Shown here: positions 45,982 through 56,504 of the stretch, in pieces
How positions within the stretch are numbered: position 1 is the stretch's first letter
How the letters are laid out: the number at the start of each line of letters is the position of its first letter
Assembly (NCBI GenBank): GCA_949291125.1
Contig: CASEUJ010000015.1
Location: forward strand, 87,833 to 151,832
From: an uncultured Ruminococcus sp.
GTDB taxonomy: Bacteria > Bacillota > Clostridia > Oscillospirales > Ruminococcaceae
Length of the DNA stretch: 64,000 nucleotides
Direction of reading: 5' to 3'
Program-made: the position numbers and the translations under genes
The notes under the pieces: generated by a model
Seen by the model: the letters and a program-made list of their open reading frames with translations, nothing else
Database searches by the model: none
Told to the model about the DNA's origin: nothing

Positions 45982-46320
45982 ATGGAAGCAAGAGCATATC
46001 TGAGAAATGCGCGCATTTCACCGCGCAAGGTTCAGATCGTTCTGGATCTGATCCGCAATAAGCCTGTTGATATCGCACTGGCGACTCTGGACCTCACCCC
46101 AAAGGCTGCCAGCCCGATGCTGGAAAAGCTTCTGAAGTCCGCAATTGCAAATGCAGAGAACAATCACAGCATGAACCGTGACCAGCTTTACGTAGCGCAG
46201 TGCTTCGTAACGCCGGGTCCGACAATGAAGCGCATCATGCCGAGAGCACAGGGCAGAGCGTATCGCATTTTGAAGAGAACTTCACATGTTACTATTGTTC
46301 TGAAAGAAACAGAAGAATAA
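45982..46320 (+). CDS. rplV: 50S ribosomal protein L22
   Basis: 112 residues. Its beta-hairpin narrows the exit tunnel; the tip segment [15 protein letters not shown] is present. AAGGAGGAG precedes the ATG. Confidence 0.97.
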   Translation: MEARAYLRNARISPRKVQIVLDLIRNKPVDIALATLDLTPKAASPMLEKLLKSAIANAENNHSMNRDQLYVAQCFVTPGPTMKRIMPRAQGRAYRILKRTSHVTIVLKETEE

Positions 46321-46342
46321 AATCCAGTAGGAGGAGAGAATT

Positions 46343-47134
46343 ATGGGCCAGAAGGTTAATCCGCACGGTCTCCGTGTCGGTGTCATCAAGGATTGGGATT
46401 CCCGCTGGTTTGCGAATAAGTCTGACTTCGGCGATACGCTGGTTGAAGATTATAACATTCGTAAGTTCATCAAGAAGAACCTGTATGCTGCGGGCGTTCC
46501 GAAGATTGAGATCGAACGCTTTGCAGATAAAGTAAGAATCCACATCCACTGCGCAAAGCCGGGCGTTGTAATCGGCAGAGGCGGCGCAGAAATTGAAAAG
46601 CTGCGGACACAGCTCGAAAAGATGCTGAATAAGCAGGTTTACGTCAATATTGTAGAAGTGAAGCAGCCGGATATGGATGCACAGCTCGTGGCAGAAAAGA
46701 TCGCGCTGGATCTGGAAAATCGTATTTCCTTCCGTCGTGCGATGAAACAGTCCATCGGCAGAACCATGCGTCTGGGCGCAAAGGGCATCAAGACTAAGGT
46801 TTCCGGCAGACTCGGCGGCGCAGAAATCGCGCGTTCTGAAAGCTATCACGAGGGTACGATCCCGCTCCAGACCATCCGCGCAGATATCGATTATGGCTTC
46901 GCAGAGGCACATACCACTTATGGCAGAATCGGCGTAAAGGTATGGATCTATAAGGGCGAAGTACTCAAGGGCGACGCTGCAAAGGCAGCTGCACAGAGAG
47001 AAAAGGTAGAGAGAAAGTCCCGCGAGAACCGTGGCGGCAGAGATGATCGTCGCCGTCGCAATGACCGCGGTGACCGCAGAAACGGCGGCAACTTCCGCCG
47101 CGGTGACGCAAGAAGAGAAGGAGGTAACCGATAA
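46343..47134 (+). CDS. rpsC: 30S ribosomal protein S3 with Arg/Gly/Asp-rich tail
   Basis: 263 residues. It shapes the mRNA entry channel and has helicase activity there. The KH domain with [13 protein letters not shown] is near residues 74-86. The last 45 residues form an extension rich in Arg, Gly, Asp and Asn ([17 protein letters not shown]), longer than in Bacillus S3 (about 218 residues). The stop overlaps the rplP start by one base. Confidence 0.97.
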   Translation: MGQKVNPHGLRVGVIKDWDSRWFANKSDFGDTLVEDYNIRKFIKKNLYAAGVPKIEIERFADKVRIHIHCAKPGVVIGRGGAEIEKLRTQLEKMLNKQVYVNIVEVKQPDMDAQLVAEKIALDLENRISFRRAMKQSIGRTMRLGAKGIKTKVSGRLGGAEIARSESYHEGTIPLQTIRADIDYGFAEAHTTYGRIGVKVWIYKGEVLKGDAAKAAAQREKVERKSRENRGGRDDRRRRNDRGDRRNGGNFRRGDARREGGNR

Positions 47135-47559
47135 TGCTGCTTCCGAAGAGAGTAAAATATCGTCGTGTTCACAGAGGTCGTATGACTGGTAAGGCAACCC
47201 GCGGCAATTTCGTTAGCTATGGCGAATATGGCCTGCAGGCATTAGAGCCGGCGTGGATCACTTCGAATCAGATTGAGGCTGCCCGTATTGCGATGACACG
47301 TTACATCAAGCGTGGCGGTCAGGTATGGATCAAGATCTTCCCGGATAAGCCGGTTACCAAAAAGCCGGCAGGAACTCGAATGGGTTCTGGTAAGGGCGCA
47401 CCGGAATATTGGGTAGCTGTTGTAAAGCCGGGTAGAATCATGTTCGAAATTGCAGGCGTGCCGGAAGAAACCGCTCGCGAGGCAATGCGTCTGGCCATGC
47501 ACAAGCTGCCGATCAAGTGTAAGTTTGTGAAGGCTGAAAAAGGAGGCGAGCAGTCATGA
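47134..47559 (+). CDS. rplP: 50S ribosomal protein L16
   Basis: 141 residues, starts [17 protein letters not shown]. It organises the A-site region of the 50S. The GAGGTAACCG preceding the ATG lies inside rpsC. It overlaps rpmC by 4 bases. Confidence 0.97.
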   Translation: MLLPKRVKYRRVHRGRMTGKATRGNFVSYGEYGLQALEPAWITSNQIEAARIAMTRYIKRGGQVWIKIFPDKPVTKKPAGTRMGSGKGAPEYWVAVVKPGRIMFEIAGVPEETAREAMRLAMHKLPIKCKFVKAEKGGEQS

Positions 47560-47756
47560 AAGCAATCGACGTAAAAAATATGCCGGTGGATGAGCTGACA
47601 GCAAAGCTGACCGATCTGAAGGAAGAGCTGTTTAACCTGCGCTTTCAGCTGGCGGCAAATCAGCTTGAGAATACAGCTCGCATCAAGGCTGTAAAGAAAG
47701 ACATTGCCCGTGTGAAGACCGCTCTCCGTGCGGCAGAGCTGTCCGCACAGCAGTAA
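47556..47756 (+). CDS. rpmC: 50S ribosomal protein L29
   Basis: 66 residues in two helices, typical. Near the tunnel exit beside L23. ATGA overlap with rplP; AGGAGG lies inside the upstream gene. Confidence 0.96.
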   Translation: MKAIDVKNMPVDELTAKLTDLKEELFNLRFQLAANQLENTARIKAVKKDIARVKTALRAAELSAQQ

Positions 47757-47769
47757 GGAGGAGATCTTC

Positions 47770-48027
47770 GTGGCTGAGAGAAATTTGAGAAAAACCAGAG
47801 TCGGCAGAGTCGTCAGCGATAAGATGGATAAGACAGTCGTTGTTGCAATCGTCGACAATGTAAAGCACCCGCTGTATAAGAAGATTGTCAAGAGAACCGT
47901 TCGCCTCAAGGCGCATGACGAAAACAACGCATGCCGCGTCGGCGACCGCGTAGAAGTGATGGAAACCCGTCCGCTCTCGAAAGACAAGAGATGGCGCGTG
48001 GTAGAGATCATCGAAAAGGCGAAGTAA
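47770..48027 (+). CDS. rpsQ: 30S ribosomal protein S17
   Basis: 85 residues, OB fold, with [14 protein letters not shown] and HPLYKK. Start GTG 47770 follows AAGGAGGAG at the rpmC stop; the longer open frame upstream overlaps rpmC and is not used. Confidence 0.96.
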   Translation: MAERNLRKTRVGRVVSDKMDKTVVVAIVDNVKHPLYKKIVKRTVRLKAHDENNACRVGDRVEVMETRPLSKDKRWRVVEIIEKAK

Positions 48028-48110
48028 GTTAGATCAAATGAATAGAAACCAGAACCAGTCTGCGGCGTGAAAATCTTGCCGCAAGAGGATTCTGAAAGGA
48101 GGAACTCGCT

Positions 48111-48479
48111 GTGATTCAGATGCAGTCTTATTTGAAGGTTGCGGATAACACCGGTGCAAAAGAACTGATGTGCATCAGAGTTCTGGGCGGCACGCGCAGA
48201 AGATATGCCAATATCGGCGATGTCGTTGTTGCATCTGTTAAAAAGGCAACACCCGGCGGCGTTGTAAAGAAGGGCGACGTAGTCAAGGCAGTGATCGTTC
48301 GTTCGGTAAAAGGTCTGCGCAGAGAAGACGGGACCTATATCCGCTTTGATGAAAACGCTGCGGTAATTATCCGTGAAGATAAAAACCCCAGAGGTACCCG
48401 TATCTTTGGGCCGGTGGCAAGAGAGCTCCGCGACAAGGACTATATGAAGATCCTGAGCCTTGCGCCGGAAGTACTCTAA
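48111..48479 (+). CDS. rplN: 50S ribosomal protein L14
   Basis: 122 residues, starting at GTG 48111 ([18 protein letters not shown]). It sits at the subunit interface and contacts L19. AAAGGAGGA lies 9 bases upstream. The gap of 83 bases from rpsQ includes no gene. Confidence 0.97.
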   Translation: MIQMQSYLKVADNTGAKELMCIRVLGGTRRRYANIGDVVVASVKKATPGGVVKKGDVVKAVIVRSVKGLRREDGTYIRFDENAAVIIREDKNPRGTRIFGPVARELRDKDYMKILSLAPEVL

Positions 48480-48493
48480 ATGGAGGTGTCAAG

Positions 48494-48847
48494 ATGAGTA
48501 AGGTTCATGTAAAAACAGGTGACACCGTTATCCTGCTGACAGGTAAGGATAAATACCAGTATAACGATCCGGAAAAGAAGGAAAAGGGCAGAAAGACCGG
48601 CAAGGTCGTAGCCGTAAGCCCGAAGGAAGGTAAGGTCATCGTAGAAGGCTTTAATATCGTCACCAAGCACGTAAAGCCGACACGGATGGGTCAGGTTGGC
48701 GGCATCGTCAACACCGAAGCAGCACTTTATGCAAGCAAGGTACAGCTCGTATGCCCGAAGTGCGATCAGCCGACCAGAGTCGGTCACGTGATCGAAGACG
48801 GCAAGAAGATGCGTGTCTGCAAGAAGTGCGGCAAATCTTTTGAGTAA
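48494..48847 (+). CDS. rplX: 50S ribosomal protein L24
   Basis: 117 residues. The N-terminal KOW motif (VHVKTGDTVILLTGKDK) nucleates 50S assembly. The C-terminus has two cysteine pairs (CPKC and CKKC) that can bind zinc. GGAGGTG precedes the ATG. Confidence 0.96.
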   Translation: MSKVHVKTGDTVILLTGKDKYQYNDPEKKEKGRKTGKVVAVSPKEGKVIVEGFNIVTKHVKPTRMGQVGGIVNTEAALYASKVQLVCPKCDQPTRVGHVIEDGKKMRVCKKCGKSFE

Positions 48848-48859
48848 AGGAGAAACGAT

Positions 48860-49399
48860 ATGTCGACGTTAAAGGATTATTATAACAGCACCGTTGCTCC
48901 TGCCATGATGAAGAAGTTCGGCTATAAAAATGTGATGCAAATCCCGAAGCTCGATAAGGTTGTCGTAAACGTTGCGGCAGGCGAGGCAAAGGATAATGCA
49001 AAGGTGATCGACGCGATCATGACAGATCTGGCAGCAATCACCGGACAAAAGCCGGTTGTGTGCAGAGCAAAGAAGTCGGTTGCAAATTTTAAGCTTCGTG
49101 AAGGAATGCCGATCGGCGTCAAGGTTACCCTGCGTGGCGAAAAGATGTATGAATTTGTATACAAGCTGTTTAACGTCAGCTTCCCGCGTGTTCGTGACTT
49201 CCGCGGCATCAACGCAAATTCCTTCGACGGCAAGGGCAACTATTCGACCGGTATCAAAGAACAGCTGATCTTCCCGGAAATCGAATATGATAAGATCGAT
49301 AAGGTAAGAGGTATGGATATCAACTTTATCACTACCGCCCAGACCGACGAAGAGGCAAAAGAACTGCTGACACTGCTCGGCGCACCGTTTGCAAAGTAA
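48860..49399 (+). CDS. rplE: 50S ribosomal protein L5
   Basis: 179 residues. It binds 5S rRNA in the central protuberance and contacts P-site tRNA. The segment [19 protein letters not shown] is characteristic. Confidence 0.97.
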   Translation: MSTLKDYYNSTVAPAMMKKFGYKNVMQIPKLDKVVVNVAAGEAKDNAKVIDAIMTDLAAITGQKPVVCRAKKSVANFKLREGMPIGVKVTLRGEKMYEFVYKLFNVSFPRVRDFRGINANSFDGKGNYSTGIKEQLIFPEIEYDKIDKVRGMDINFITTAQTDEEAKELLTLLGAPFAK

Positions 49400-49415
49400 T
49401 CAGGGAGGAAAAATC

Positions 49416-49601
49416 ATGGCAAAAAAGGCAATGAAATTAAAGCAGCAAAAGACTCCCAAGTTTTCCACAAGAGCTTATACCCGCTGCAAGATCTGCGGAA
49501 GACCGCATGCCTATCTGAGAAAGTACGGCATCTGCCGTGTTTGCTTCCGTGAACTGGCACATGAGGGCAAGATTCCGGGTGTGAAGAAAGCAAGCTGGTA
49601 A
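49416..49601 (+). CDS. rpsZ: 30S ribosomal protein S14, zinc (type Z) form
   Basis: 61 residues, the short zinc-binding form with CKIC and CRVC. Many Firmicutes have a second zinc-free copy for zinc starvation; none is in this window. GGGAGGA precedes ATG 49416. Confidence 0.96.
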   Translation: MAKKAMKLKQQKTPKFSTRAYTRCKICGRPHAYLRKYGICRVCFRELAHEGKIPGVKKASW

Positions 49602-49630
49602 AGAGGAGTTTCAAAAAGGAGGTCATTGGC

Positions 49631-50029
49631 ATGCAGATTACAGATACAATCGCAGATATTCTGACAAGAATTCGCAATGCGAGTTCCGCACGGCACGCCA
49701 CGGTTGACGTTCCCGCTTCTAATGTCAAGAAGGCAATCACACAGATCCTCTTGGACGAAGGCTATATTAAGGGCTTTCAGGTAATCGAAGATGGGAAGCA
49801 GGGCGTGATCCGCATCACACTGAAGTATACAGACAATCGCTCGCCGGTTATTACCGGTCTGCGCCGCGTATCCAAGCCGGGTCTGAGAATCTACTCCAGC
49901 TGTGAAGATATGCCGAAGGTTCGTAAGGGGCTGGGCATTGCAATCGTTTCTACCTCAAAGGGTATTATGACAGATAAGAAGGCACGCGAACTCAATGTTG
50001 GCGGCGAAGTCTTAGCATTCGTTTGGTAA
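49631..50029 (+). CDS. rpsH: 30S ribosomal protein S8
   Basis: 132 residues. Binds the central domain of 16S rRNA; in E. coli it represses the spc operon. The C-terminal [14 protein letters not shown]-type segment (here [14 protein letters not shown]) is present. Confidence 0.97.
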   Translation: MQITDTIADILTRIRNASSARHATVDVPASNVKKAITQILLDEGYIKGFQVIEDGKQGVIRITLKYTDNRSPVITGLRRVSKPGLRIYSSCEDMPKVRKGLGIAIVSTSKGIMTDKKARELNVGGEVLAFVW

Positions 50030-50043
50030 GGAGGAATCGGAAT

Positions 50044-50589
50044 ATGTCAAGAATTGGGAAAAAGCCGATTAGTGTTCCTGCCGGCGTAGAAGTTAAGTGC
50101 GAAGACAACTTGGTAACCGTAAAGGGCGCAAAGGGTACTCTGTCCAGACAGTTTTCCAAGGATCTGGGCATCGAGATCGCAAATGGCGAGATCAATGTAA
50201 CCCGCCCGTCGGACGATAAGACGCATCGTTCGCTCCACGGTTTGACCAGAACGCTCATCGCAAACATGGTAGAGGGCGTGACAAACGGCTATTCAAAAAC
50301 CTTGATCATCGAGGGCGTTGGTTATCGTGCCGCAAAGAAGGGCAAGGATGTTGTGATGAACTTGGGCTTTTCGCATCAGGTAATTGTCACAGAAAATGAT
50401 GATATTAAGCTGGAAGTGCCACAGCCGAACACCGTGGTTGTCAGTGGAATTGACAAGCAGAAGGTTGGTCAGTTTGCGGCAGAAATCAGAGAAAAGCGCC
50501 CGCCGGAGCCGTATAAGGGTAAGGGCATCCACTATGTCGACGAACGTATCATCCGCAAGGAAGGTAAAGCCGGCAAGGGTAAGAAGTAA
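50044..50589 (+). CDS. rplF: 50S ribosomal protein L6
   Basis: 181 residues in two homologous halves, near the factor-binding site. Starts MSRIGKKPI at 50044 after AAGGAGG; ends with PEPYKGKGIHY and a Lys/Gly tail. Confidence 0.97.
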   Translation: MSRIGKKPISVPAGVEVKCEDNLVTVKGAKGTLSRQFSKDLGIEIANGEINVTRPSDDKTHRSLHGLTRTLIANMVEGVTNGYSKTLIIEGVGYRAAKKGKDVVMNLGFSHQVIVTENDDIKLEVPQPNTVVVSGIDKQKVGQFAAEIREKRPPEPYKGKGIHYVDERIIRKEGKAGKGKK

Positions 50590-50611
50590 GTAAGGAAAGG
50601 AGTCGACCGCA

Positions 50612-50971
50612 ATGATTAAAAAGTTGGACAGCAAAAAAGCGAGAGCAAAACGGCATGCAAGAGTTCGCATGAAGATCTCCGGTACTCCTGAGCGCCCGCG
50701 TCTGTGCGTATTTCGCTCTGCAAAGCACATCTATGCACAGCTGATCGATGATGTCAATAGTGTAACACTGGCATCGGCATCAAGCATGGATAAGGCATTT
50801 GAAGGTGCCGGCGGCAATGCCGAAGGCGCAAAGAAGGTTGGCGAAATGATTGCAAAGCGCGCACTCGAAAAGAACATCACTGATGTTGTCTTTGACAGAG
50901 GCGGCTACCTGTATCACGGCAGAGTCAAGGAATTGGCAGACAGTGCACGTGAGAACGGACTGAAGTTCTAA
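50612..50971 (+). CDS. rplR: 50S ribosomal protein L18
   Basis: 119 residues, 5S rRNA-binding. [10 protein letters not shown]-type core and the C-terminal [17 protein letters not shown] segment are intact. AAAGGAG lies 12 bases before the ATG. Confidence 0.97.
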   Translation: MIKKLDSKKARAKRHARVRMKISGTPERPRLCVFRSAKHIYAQLIDDVNSVTLASASSMDKAFEGAGGNAEGAKKVGEMIAKRALEKNITDVVFDRGGYLYHGRVKELADSARENGLKF

Positions 50972-50988
50972 ACAAGGGAGGTATTACT

Positions 50989-51489
50989 TTGGCTAAAATT
51001 GATCCGCAGGGACTTGAACTCGTAGAAAAGGTGGTTTCCATTAACCGCGTATCCAAGACCGTTAAGGGCGGACGCATTATGAAGTTTGCGGCGCTGGTCG
51101 TAGTCGGTGACGGAAACGGCATTGTGGGCTTTGGCCTCGGAAAGTCCGGCGAAGTTCCGGATGCAATCCGCAAGGGCATCGAAGATGCGAAGAAGAACCT
51201 GATCCAGATCCCGCTGCGCGGCACAACCATCCCGCACGAGATCATCGGTAAGTTCGGCGCTGGAGAAGTTCTGATGCGTCCGGCAGCAGCCGGTACCGGT
51301 GTAATTGCCGGCGGTCCGGTGCGTGCCGTGGTAGAAGTTGCTGGTATCAAGGATATCCGTACGAAGTCGCTGCGCTCGAATAATCCGTGCAACGTGGTAC
51401 GCGCAACCATCAATGGACTGGCATCGTGCACAATCGCAGCAGAAGTTGCAGAAAAGCGCGGCAAGTCTGTCAAAGAAATTTATAAATAA
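50989..51489 (+). CDS. rpsE: 30S ribosomal protein S5
   Basis: 166 residues, needed for decoding accuracy. The dsRNA-binding-like N-half has [10 protein letters not shown], site of spectinomycin-resistance changes elsewhere. Start TTG at 50989 after GGGAGG with 8-base spacing; the protein then begins [11 protein letters not shown]. Confidence 0.96.
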   Translation: MAKIDPQGLELVEKVVSINRVSKTVKGGRIMKFAALVVVGDGNGIVGFGLGKSGEVPDAIRKGIEDAKKNLIQIPLRGTTIPHEIIGKFGAGEVLMRPAAAGTGVIAGGPVRAVVEVAGIKDIRTKSLRSNNPCNVVRATINGLASCTIAAEVAEKRGKSVKEIYK

Positions 51490-51505
51490 GTAAGGAGGGT
51501 GCGAA

Positions 51506-51682
51506 ATGGCAAAGGAAATCAAGCTCGTCAAAAGCCTGATCGGTCGCAAGAAAGATCAGATCGCGACAGCAAATTCGCTGGGTCTGAAGAAGATCGGTGA
51601 TATCACCGTACAGCCTGAGAATGCGGCAACCCTCGGCAAGATTCAGAAAATTTCTCACCTCGTAGAGGTTACAGAAGCATAA
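51506..51682 (+). CDS. rpmD: 50S ribosomal protein L30
   Basis: 58 residues beginning [20 protein letters not shown]. Short but in its standard place between rpsE and rplO, with AAGGAGGGT before the ATG. Confidence 0.95.
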   Translation: MAKEIKLVKSLIGRKKDQIATANSLGLKKIGDITVQPENAATLGKIQKISHLVEVTEA

Positions 51683-51709
51683 GTTATCATCTAAGGAGGT
51701 GCATTTAGC

Positions 51710-52150
51710 ATGAAACTTCACGAATTGTCTCCGGCACAGGGGTCGACAAAGGAAGTCAAGAGAATCGGCCGCGGTCACGGTTCGGGTAACGGCAAGACTG
51801 CCGGCAAGGGCCACAAGGGTCAGAATGCCCGCAGCGGCGGCGGCGTCAGAATCGGATTTGAAGGCGGTCAGATGCCGCTGACCAGACGTATTCCGAAGAG
51901 AGGTTTCAATAACATCTTCGCAAAGGAATATGCAATTGTAAACGTTTCCGACCTCAATCAGTTCACAGAGGATACAGTTGTCGACGCAGAGCTGCTCAAG
52001 GCTGCTGGTCTGATCAAGAAGACCTGCGACGGCGTTAAAGTTCTCGGTAATGGCGAACTGACAACTAAGCTGACTGTAAAGGCTGCAAAGTTCACAAAGA
52101 GTGCAGCTGAAAAAATTGAAAAGGCTGGCGGAAAAGCAGAGGTGATGTAA
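51710..52150 (+). CDS. rplO: 50S ribosomal protein L15
   Basis: 146 residues. The long basic N-terminal extension ([19 protein letters not shown]) threads into 23S rRNA. AAGGAGG precedes the ATG; the stop is one base before the secY start codon. Confidence 0.97.
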   Translation: MKLHELSPAQGSTKEVKRIGRGHGSGNGKTAGKGHKGQNARSGGGVRIGFEGGQMPLTRRIPKRGFNNIFAKEYAIVNVSDLNQFTEDTVVDAELLKAAGLIKKTCDGVKVLGNGELTTKLTVKAAKFTKSAAEKIEKAGGKAEVM

Positions 52151-52151
52151 C

Positions 52152-53477
52152 GTGTTTAAGACGTTGAGAGATGCATTCAGCATCCCGGAGATCCGGAAAA
52201 AACTCCTGTACACATTACTCATGCTCCTGGTATTCCGTCTTGGTAGTGCAGTTGTGGTACCGTTTCTCGACACTGCGACCGTAAGCTCATGGATGGAGTC
52301 GAACGCAACCGGCGGTAACTTCCTCGAATACCTGAACATTATCACCGGTGGTGCGCTGTCTCAGGCGACGGTGTTCTCACTTTCCATCACCCCGTATATT
52401 AATGCCTCGATCATTATGCAGCTTTTGACCTACGCTCTGCCGCCGCTCGAACGGCTGCGCGATGAGGGCGAAGAGGGACAGAAAAAGCTCAATAAGATCA
52501 CTGCGGCAGTTTCCCTGGCGCTGTCCGCGTTTATGTCGTTTGCATACTATCTGACCCTGAAAAATCAGATGGGTGCTGTCGTAGACGGCGGATCAAAGGG
52601 TGCAAATGTGTTTATCGCATTTGTCATCATTTTCTCGTTTATCGCCGGTACCTCCATCGTTGTATGGATGGGCAACCGCATTAACGATAAGGGAATCGGT
52701 AACGGGATCTCTATGCTCCTATTCGCCGGCATTCTTGCACGATTCCCGGTTATGGCAGGTACGCTCGCAGAGCTCACGATGGAAGAACCTCAGCGTTACT
52801 TCTTCGAATCGCTTGCAGTTCTGGTGCTGTTCATCGCGATGATCGCTTTCATTGTTTTCATGAACGCTGCAGAACGCCGGATCCCGATCCAGTATGCAAA
52901 GCGCGTTGTCGGCAGAAAACAGTATGGTGGTCAGTCCACCCACATTCCGGTAAAGGTCTGCATGAGCGGCGTTATGCCGATCATCTTCGCGATGTCCTTT
53001 ATGTCTCTGCCAAGTACGATCAGCCTGTTCCGACCGCTCTATGAAGATCCGAGCAGTTTCGGGCAGAGATTCTACAATGGCTTTATCAACTTCTTTAATA
53101 CTCAGAGCTGGACTTATGCAGTCGTATACTTCCTGCTCATTATTGCATTCAACTACTTCTATGTATCGATGCAGTATAATCCGGTGGAAATTGCCAATAA
53201 TCTGCGCCAGAATAACGGCGGCATTCCGGGCATCCGTCCGGGTAAGCCGACCTCGGATTATATCCAGCGCGTCCTCTCGAAGATCACCCTTGTCGGTGCA
53301 TTCTTCCTTGGAATTATCGCAATTTTCCCGATCGCAATGACACATATGGATCAGAACCTGAGCTCACTCGCAATGGGCGGTACTACGATCCTGATCGTTG
53401 TCAGCGTCGCACTCGAAACCGTCCGCACGCTGGAGTCTGAAATGATGATGCGTCATCACAAGGGCTTCCTCGAATAA
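52152..53477 (+). CDS. secY: Protein translocase subunit SecY
   Basis: 441 residues with ten membrane helices, the channel of the Sec translocon. Conserved cytoplasmic segments include NKGIGNGISML and the C5 loop PYNP-like MQYNPVEIANNLRQNNGGIPGIRPG (cited in part: NNGGIPGIRPG). Start GTG 52152; GAGGTGAT lies in the rplO end, so translation is coupled. Confidence 0.97.
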   Translation: MFKTLRDAFSIPEIRKKLLYTLLMLLVFRLGSAVVVPFLDTATVSSWMESNATGGNFLEYLNIITGGALSQATVFSLSITPYINASIIMQLLTYALPPLERLRDEGEEGQKKLNKITAAVSLALSAFMSFAYYLTLKNQMGAVVDGGSKGANVFIAFVIIFSFIAGTSIVVWMGNRINDKGIGNGISMLLFAGILARFPVMAGTLAELTMEEPQRYFFESLAVLVLFIAMIAFIVFMNAAERRIPIQYAKRVVGRKQYGGQSTHIPVKVCMSGVMPIIFAMSFMSLPSTISLFRPLYEDPSSFGQRFYNGFINFFNTQSWTYAVVYFLLIIAFNYFYVSMQYNPVEIANNLRQNNGGIPGIRPGKPTSDYIQRVLSKITLVGAFFLGIIAIFPIAMTHMDQNLSSLAMGGTTILIVVSVALETVRTLESEMMMRHHKGFLE

Positions 53478-53495
53478 GAAAGAGAGGCATATCCT

Positions 53496-54131
53496 ATGAA
53501 TCTGATCCTTTTAGGTGCACCGGGTGCCGGCAAGGGCACACAGGCAGAAGTGATCTCAAACGCACTTTCGATTCCCCAGATTTCAACCGGCAATATGTTG
53601 CGTGAAGCGGTTCGTAACGGTACGGAATATGGCGTGAAGGCAAAGGCTGCTATGGACGCCGGCGCACTCGTTTCGGACGACATCGTCATCGGCATCCTCA
53701 AAGAGCGCATCGCACAGGACGACTGCAAAAACGGCTTTATCCTCGATGGGTTCCCGCGCAGCGTTCCGCAGGCAGAGGCGCTCGATGAGATGGGCGTCAA
53801 GATCGACAAAGTCATCGAGATTTTTGTTCCGGATGAAACCATCCAGGCTCGCGTTTCTGGCAGAAGAGTTTGCGAGATGTGTGGCGCAACTTATCATATT
53901 CAGTATAAGCCGTCTAAGGTAGAAGGCGTTTGCGACAAGTGTGGCGGAAAGACCATTATCCGTAAGGATGATGAGCCCCAGACTGTGCTGGATCGTCTGG
54001 CAACTTATCATAAGACCACTGAACCGCTGAAGGCATATTACGAAAAACAGGGCAAGCTGGAAACCGTGATTGGTCAGGAAGAAGTGGCAGATACCACAGC
54101 GCTGACTCTGAAGGCAGTGGGCGTAAAATGA
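53496..54131 (+). CDS. adk: Adenylate kinase
   Basis: 211 residues. Catalyses ATP + AMP to 2 ADP. P-loop [10 protein letters not shown] at the N-terminus; FILDGFPRS; the long LID domain has a four-cysteine zinc site (CEMC and CDKC), as in Gram-positive enzymes. The stop overlaps map by 4 bases. Confidence 0.97.
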   Translation: MNLILLGAPGAGKGTQAEVISNALSIPQISTGNMLREAVRNGTEYGVKAKAAMDAGALVSDDIVIGILKERIAQDDCKNGFILDGFPRSVPQAEALDEMGVKIDKVIEIFVPDETIQARVSGRRVCEMCGATYHIQYKPSKVEGVCDKCGGKTIIRKDDEPQTVLDRLATYHKTTEPLKAYYEKQGKLETVIGQEEVADTTALTLKAVGVK

Positions 54132-54880
54132 GCGTCACGATCAAATCAAAATCGGATCTTCTGAAAATGCGGGAGGCCGGCAGAGTTGCCGCCCGTGCAC
54201 TGGAGCATGCCGGCAAGGTGATTCACCCCGGTATGACAACCAAACAGCTCGATAAATCGATCCATGATTTTATCGTAAGCTGCGGCGCCGTGCCGACCTT
54301 TCTCGGATATGGCGGCTTTCCGGCAAGCGCTTGCATCTCGATCAATGACGAGGTGATCCATGGGATCCCAAGTCCAAAGCGCGTGATTCATGAGGGCGAT
54401 GTTGTCAGCGTGGATGTCGGCGCGACCTTTGAGGGTTTTGTGGGAGATACGGCATACACCTTTGCGGTGGGCAATATTTCACAAGAAGCAGCCGATCTGC
54501 TGCGCGTCACGGAAGAGAGTTTGTACGCGGCGATCGATGTGGCACGTGTGGGTGCACGCCTCGGCGATGTTTCGCATACGGTGGAGGAATATTGCGCATC
54601 TCGTGGGTATGGCATTGTGCGGGAATACTGTGGACATGGCATCGGTCATGAGATGCATGAAGACCCAGAAGTGCCGAACTATGGTAAGCCCGGTCATGGG
54701 ATGCGGCTGATGCCCGGCATGACGTTCTGTATTGAACCGATGATCAACGGAAAGGGAGATGCAGTCCGCGTTCTGCGCGACGGCTGGACAGTTGTGACGG
54801 TAAGCGGCTCACTTGCGGCGCATTTCGAACATGAAATCGCAGTGACGCAGGATGGTCCGGTGATTCTGACCAGGCCATGA
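54128..54880 (+). CDS. map: Methionine aminopeptidase, type I
   Basis: 250 residues. Removes the initiator methionine. Metal ligands are visible in [25 protein letters not shown] and the final FEHEIAV. ATGA overlap with adk. Confidence 0.97.
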   Translation: MSVTIKSKSDLLKMREAGRVAARALEHAGKVIHPGMTTKQLDKSIHDFIVSCGAVPTFLGYGGFPASACISINDEVIHGIPSPKRVIHEGDVVSVDVGATFEGFVGDTAYTFAVGNISQEAADLLRVTEESLYAAIDVARVGARLGDVSHTVEEYCASRGYGIVREYCGHGIGHEMHEDPEVPNYGKPGHGMRLMPGMTFCIEPMINGKGDAVRVLRDGWTVVTVSGSLAAHFEHEIAVTQDGPVILTRP

Positions 54881-54894
54881 TAAAGGGAGGTTCT

Positions 54895-55206
54895 ATGGAA
54901 CTGACAAGAGGTCTGGTGGTGCGTGCACTCGCAGGGCGGGACAAAGGCGACTATTTTGTGGTTGTGTCCGTACAGGATGGATCGGTATATATCGCCAATG
55001 GAAAACGTCGAAGGCTGTGTGCTCCAAAACGGAAAAATATTCGTCATCTCCAGCGGACAAATACTGTCCTGGATCTGGAATGCGTCACGGATAAAAAGCT
55101 CAGAAGTGTGTTGAAAGAATATCAGACCGGCAGCGCCTTGTCAGACAATGCCGGGACAAAGCCCGATCGGGGAGGTAGTGAATTTGTCGAAGCAAGACGT
55201 AATTGA
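54895..55206 (+). CDS. KOW-domain RNA-binding protein (L14e/L6e/L27e-like)
   Basis: 103 residues. The first half ([21 protein letters not shown]) is a KOW fold like archaeal/eukaryal L14e, and is found between map and infA in many Clostridia; the function is unproven, presumably ribosome-related. ATG 54895 is chosen because GGGAGG lies 7 bases upstream; an earlier ATG at 54877 overlaps the map stop. Its end overlaps infA by 23 bases, in another frame. Confidence 0.85.
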   Translation: MELTRGLVVRALAGRDKGDYFVVVSVQDGSVYIANGKRRRLCAPKRKNIRHLQRTNTVLDLECVTDKKLRSVLKEYQTGSALSDNAGTKPDRGGSEFVEARRN

Positions 55207-55402
55207 GGTCGAAGGGATCGTGCGCGAATCTTTGCCGAATGCGATGTTCAAGGTAGAACTTCAGAATAAGCATATGATCCTGGCACACGTATCCGGTAAG
55301 TTGCGGATGAATTATATTCGCATCGTCCCGGGTGATAAGGTGACGGTCGAAATGTCGCCTTATGACCTGACCAAAGGCAGAATCACTTGGAGAGCCAAGT
55401 AA
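55184..55402 (+). CDS. infA: Translation initiation factor IF-1
   Basis: 72 residues, the standard IF-1 length, with [23 protein letters not shown] and [14 protein letters not shown]. Start is TTG at 55184 after GGAGGT with 7-base spacing; it lies inside the KOW gene. It blocks the A site during initiation. Confidence 0.96.
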   Translation: MSKQDVIEVEGIVRESLPNAMFKVELQNKHMILAHVSGKLRMNYIRIVPGDKVTVEMSPYDLTKGRITWRAK

Positions 55403-55448
55403 AGAAATACGCTGTTGTCCTTATAGCACCGCTCTGCATGCAGCATGA

Positions 55449-55664
<216 letters not shown>

Positions 55665-55698
55665 GAACGGATTTTGTAAAATTGGAGGTGCAGGAAGA

Positions 55699-56067
55699 AT
55701 GGCAAGAATTTCAGGTGTAGACCTTCCGAAGAATAAGCGGGTTGAGATCGGCCTGACTTATATCTATGGAATTGGCCGCAGCACAGCAGATCAGATCCTC
55801 GCAGACACCGGCGTTAACCCGGATACACGCGTCAAGGATCTGTCGGAAGAAGATGTAGCAAAGCTGCGTGACTATATTGACAAGCACTGTACGGTAGAAG
55901 GCGACCTTCGCCGTGAAGTTGCGCTGAATATCAAAAGACTGGTAGAAATTGGTTGTTACCGCGGTGTGCGTCACCGCAAGAGCCTGCCGGTAAGAGGTCA
56001 GCGCACCAAGACAAACGCAAGAACACGCAAGGGTCCGGTAAAGACCATCGCAAACAAGAAGAAGTAA
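55699..56067 (+). CDS. rpsM: 30S ribosomal protein S13
   Basis: 122 residues, at the top of the 30S head, contacting P-site tRNA through its basic tail. [16 protein letters not shown] and [15 protein letters not shown] are intact. GGAGGTG precedes the ATG. Confidence 0.97.
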   Translation: MARISGVDLPKNKRVEIGLTYIYGIGRSTADQILADTGVNPDTRVKDLSEEDVAKLRDYIDKHCTVEGDLRREVALNIKRLVEIGCYRGVRHRKSLPVRGQRTKTNARTRKGPVKTIANKKK

Positions 56068-56080
56068 GGAGGGGTTTCGT

Positions 56081-56482
56081 TTGGCACAGCAGAAAGGCAA
56101 GAAGGTTGTGATCCGCCGCCGCAGAGAGCGCAAGAATATCGAAAACGGCGCGGTACACATTCAGTCTACGTTTAACAACACCATCGTAACCATTACGGAT
56201 ACGCAGGGCAATGCGATTTCATGGGCAAGCTCGGGTGGTCTCGGTTTCCGCGGCTCGCGAAAGTCTACTCCGTTTGCAGCACAGACTGCGGCTGAAACCG
56301 CAGCAAAAGCAGCGATGGAACACGGCCTAAAGACCGTAGAAGTATATGTCAAGGGTCCGGGTTCGGGCAGAGAAGCTGCGATCCGTGCGCTTCAGACCGT
56401 AGGACTCGAAGTAAAGATGATTAAGGACGTTACGCCGATCCCGCATAACGGCTGCCGTCCGCCGAAAAGACGTCGTGTCTGA
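56081..56482 (+). CDS. rpsK: 30S ribosomal protein S11
   Basis: 133 residues, platform protein. Start TTG 56081 after AAGGAGGGG. Core [15 protein letters not shown] and the tail [13 protein letters not shown] are typical. Confidence 0.97.
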   Translation: MAQQKGKKVVIRRRRERKNIENGAVHIQSTFNNTIVTITDTQGNAISWASSGGLGFRGSRKSTPFAAQTAAETAAKAAMEHGLKTVEVYVKGPGSGREAAIRALQTVGLEVKMIKDVTPIPHNGCRPPKRRRV

Positions 56483-56504
56483 TTACAGGGAGGTGTAATG
56501 TATC

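Noticed and set aside
42984-47197. Several long reverse-strand frames across the ribosomal cluster
   Set aside because: All are antisense shadows of well-conserved ribosomal genes.
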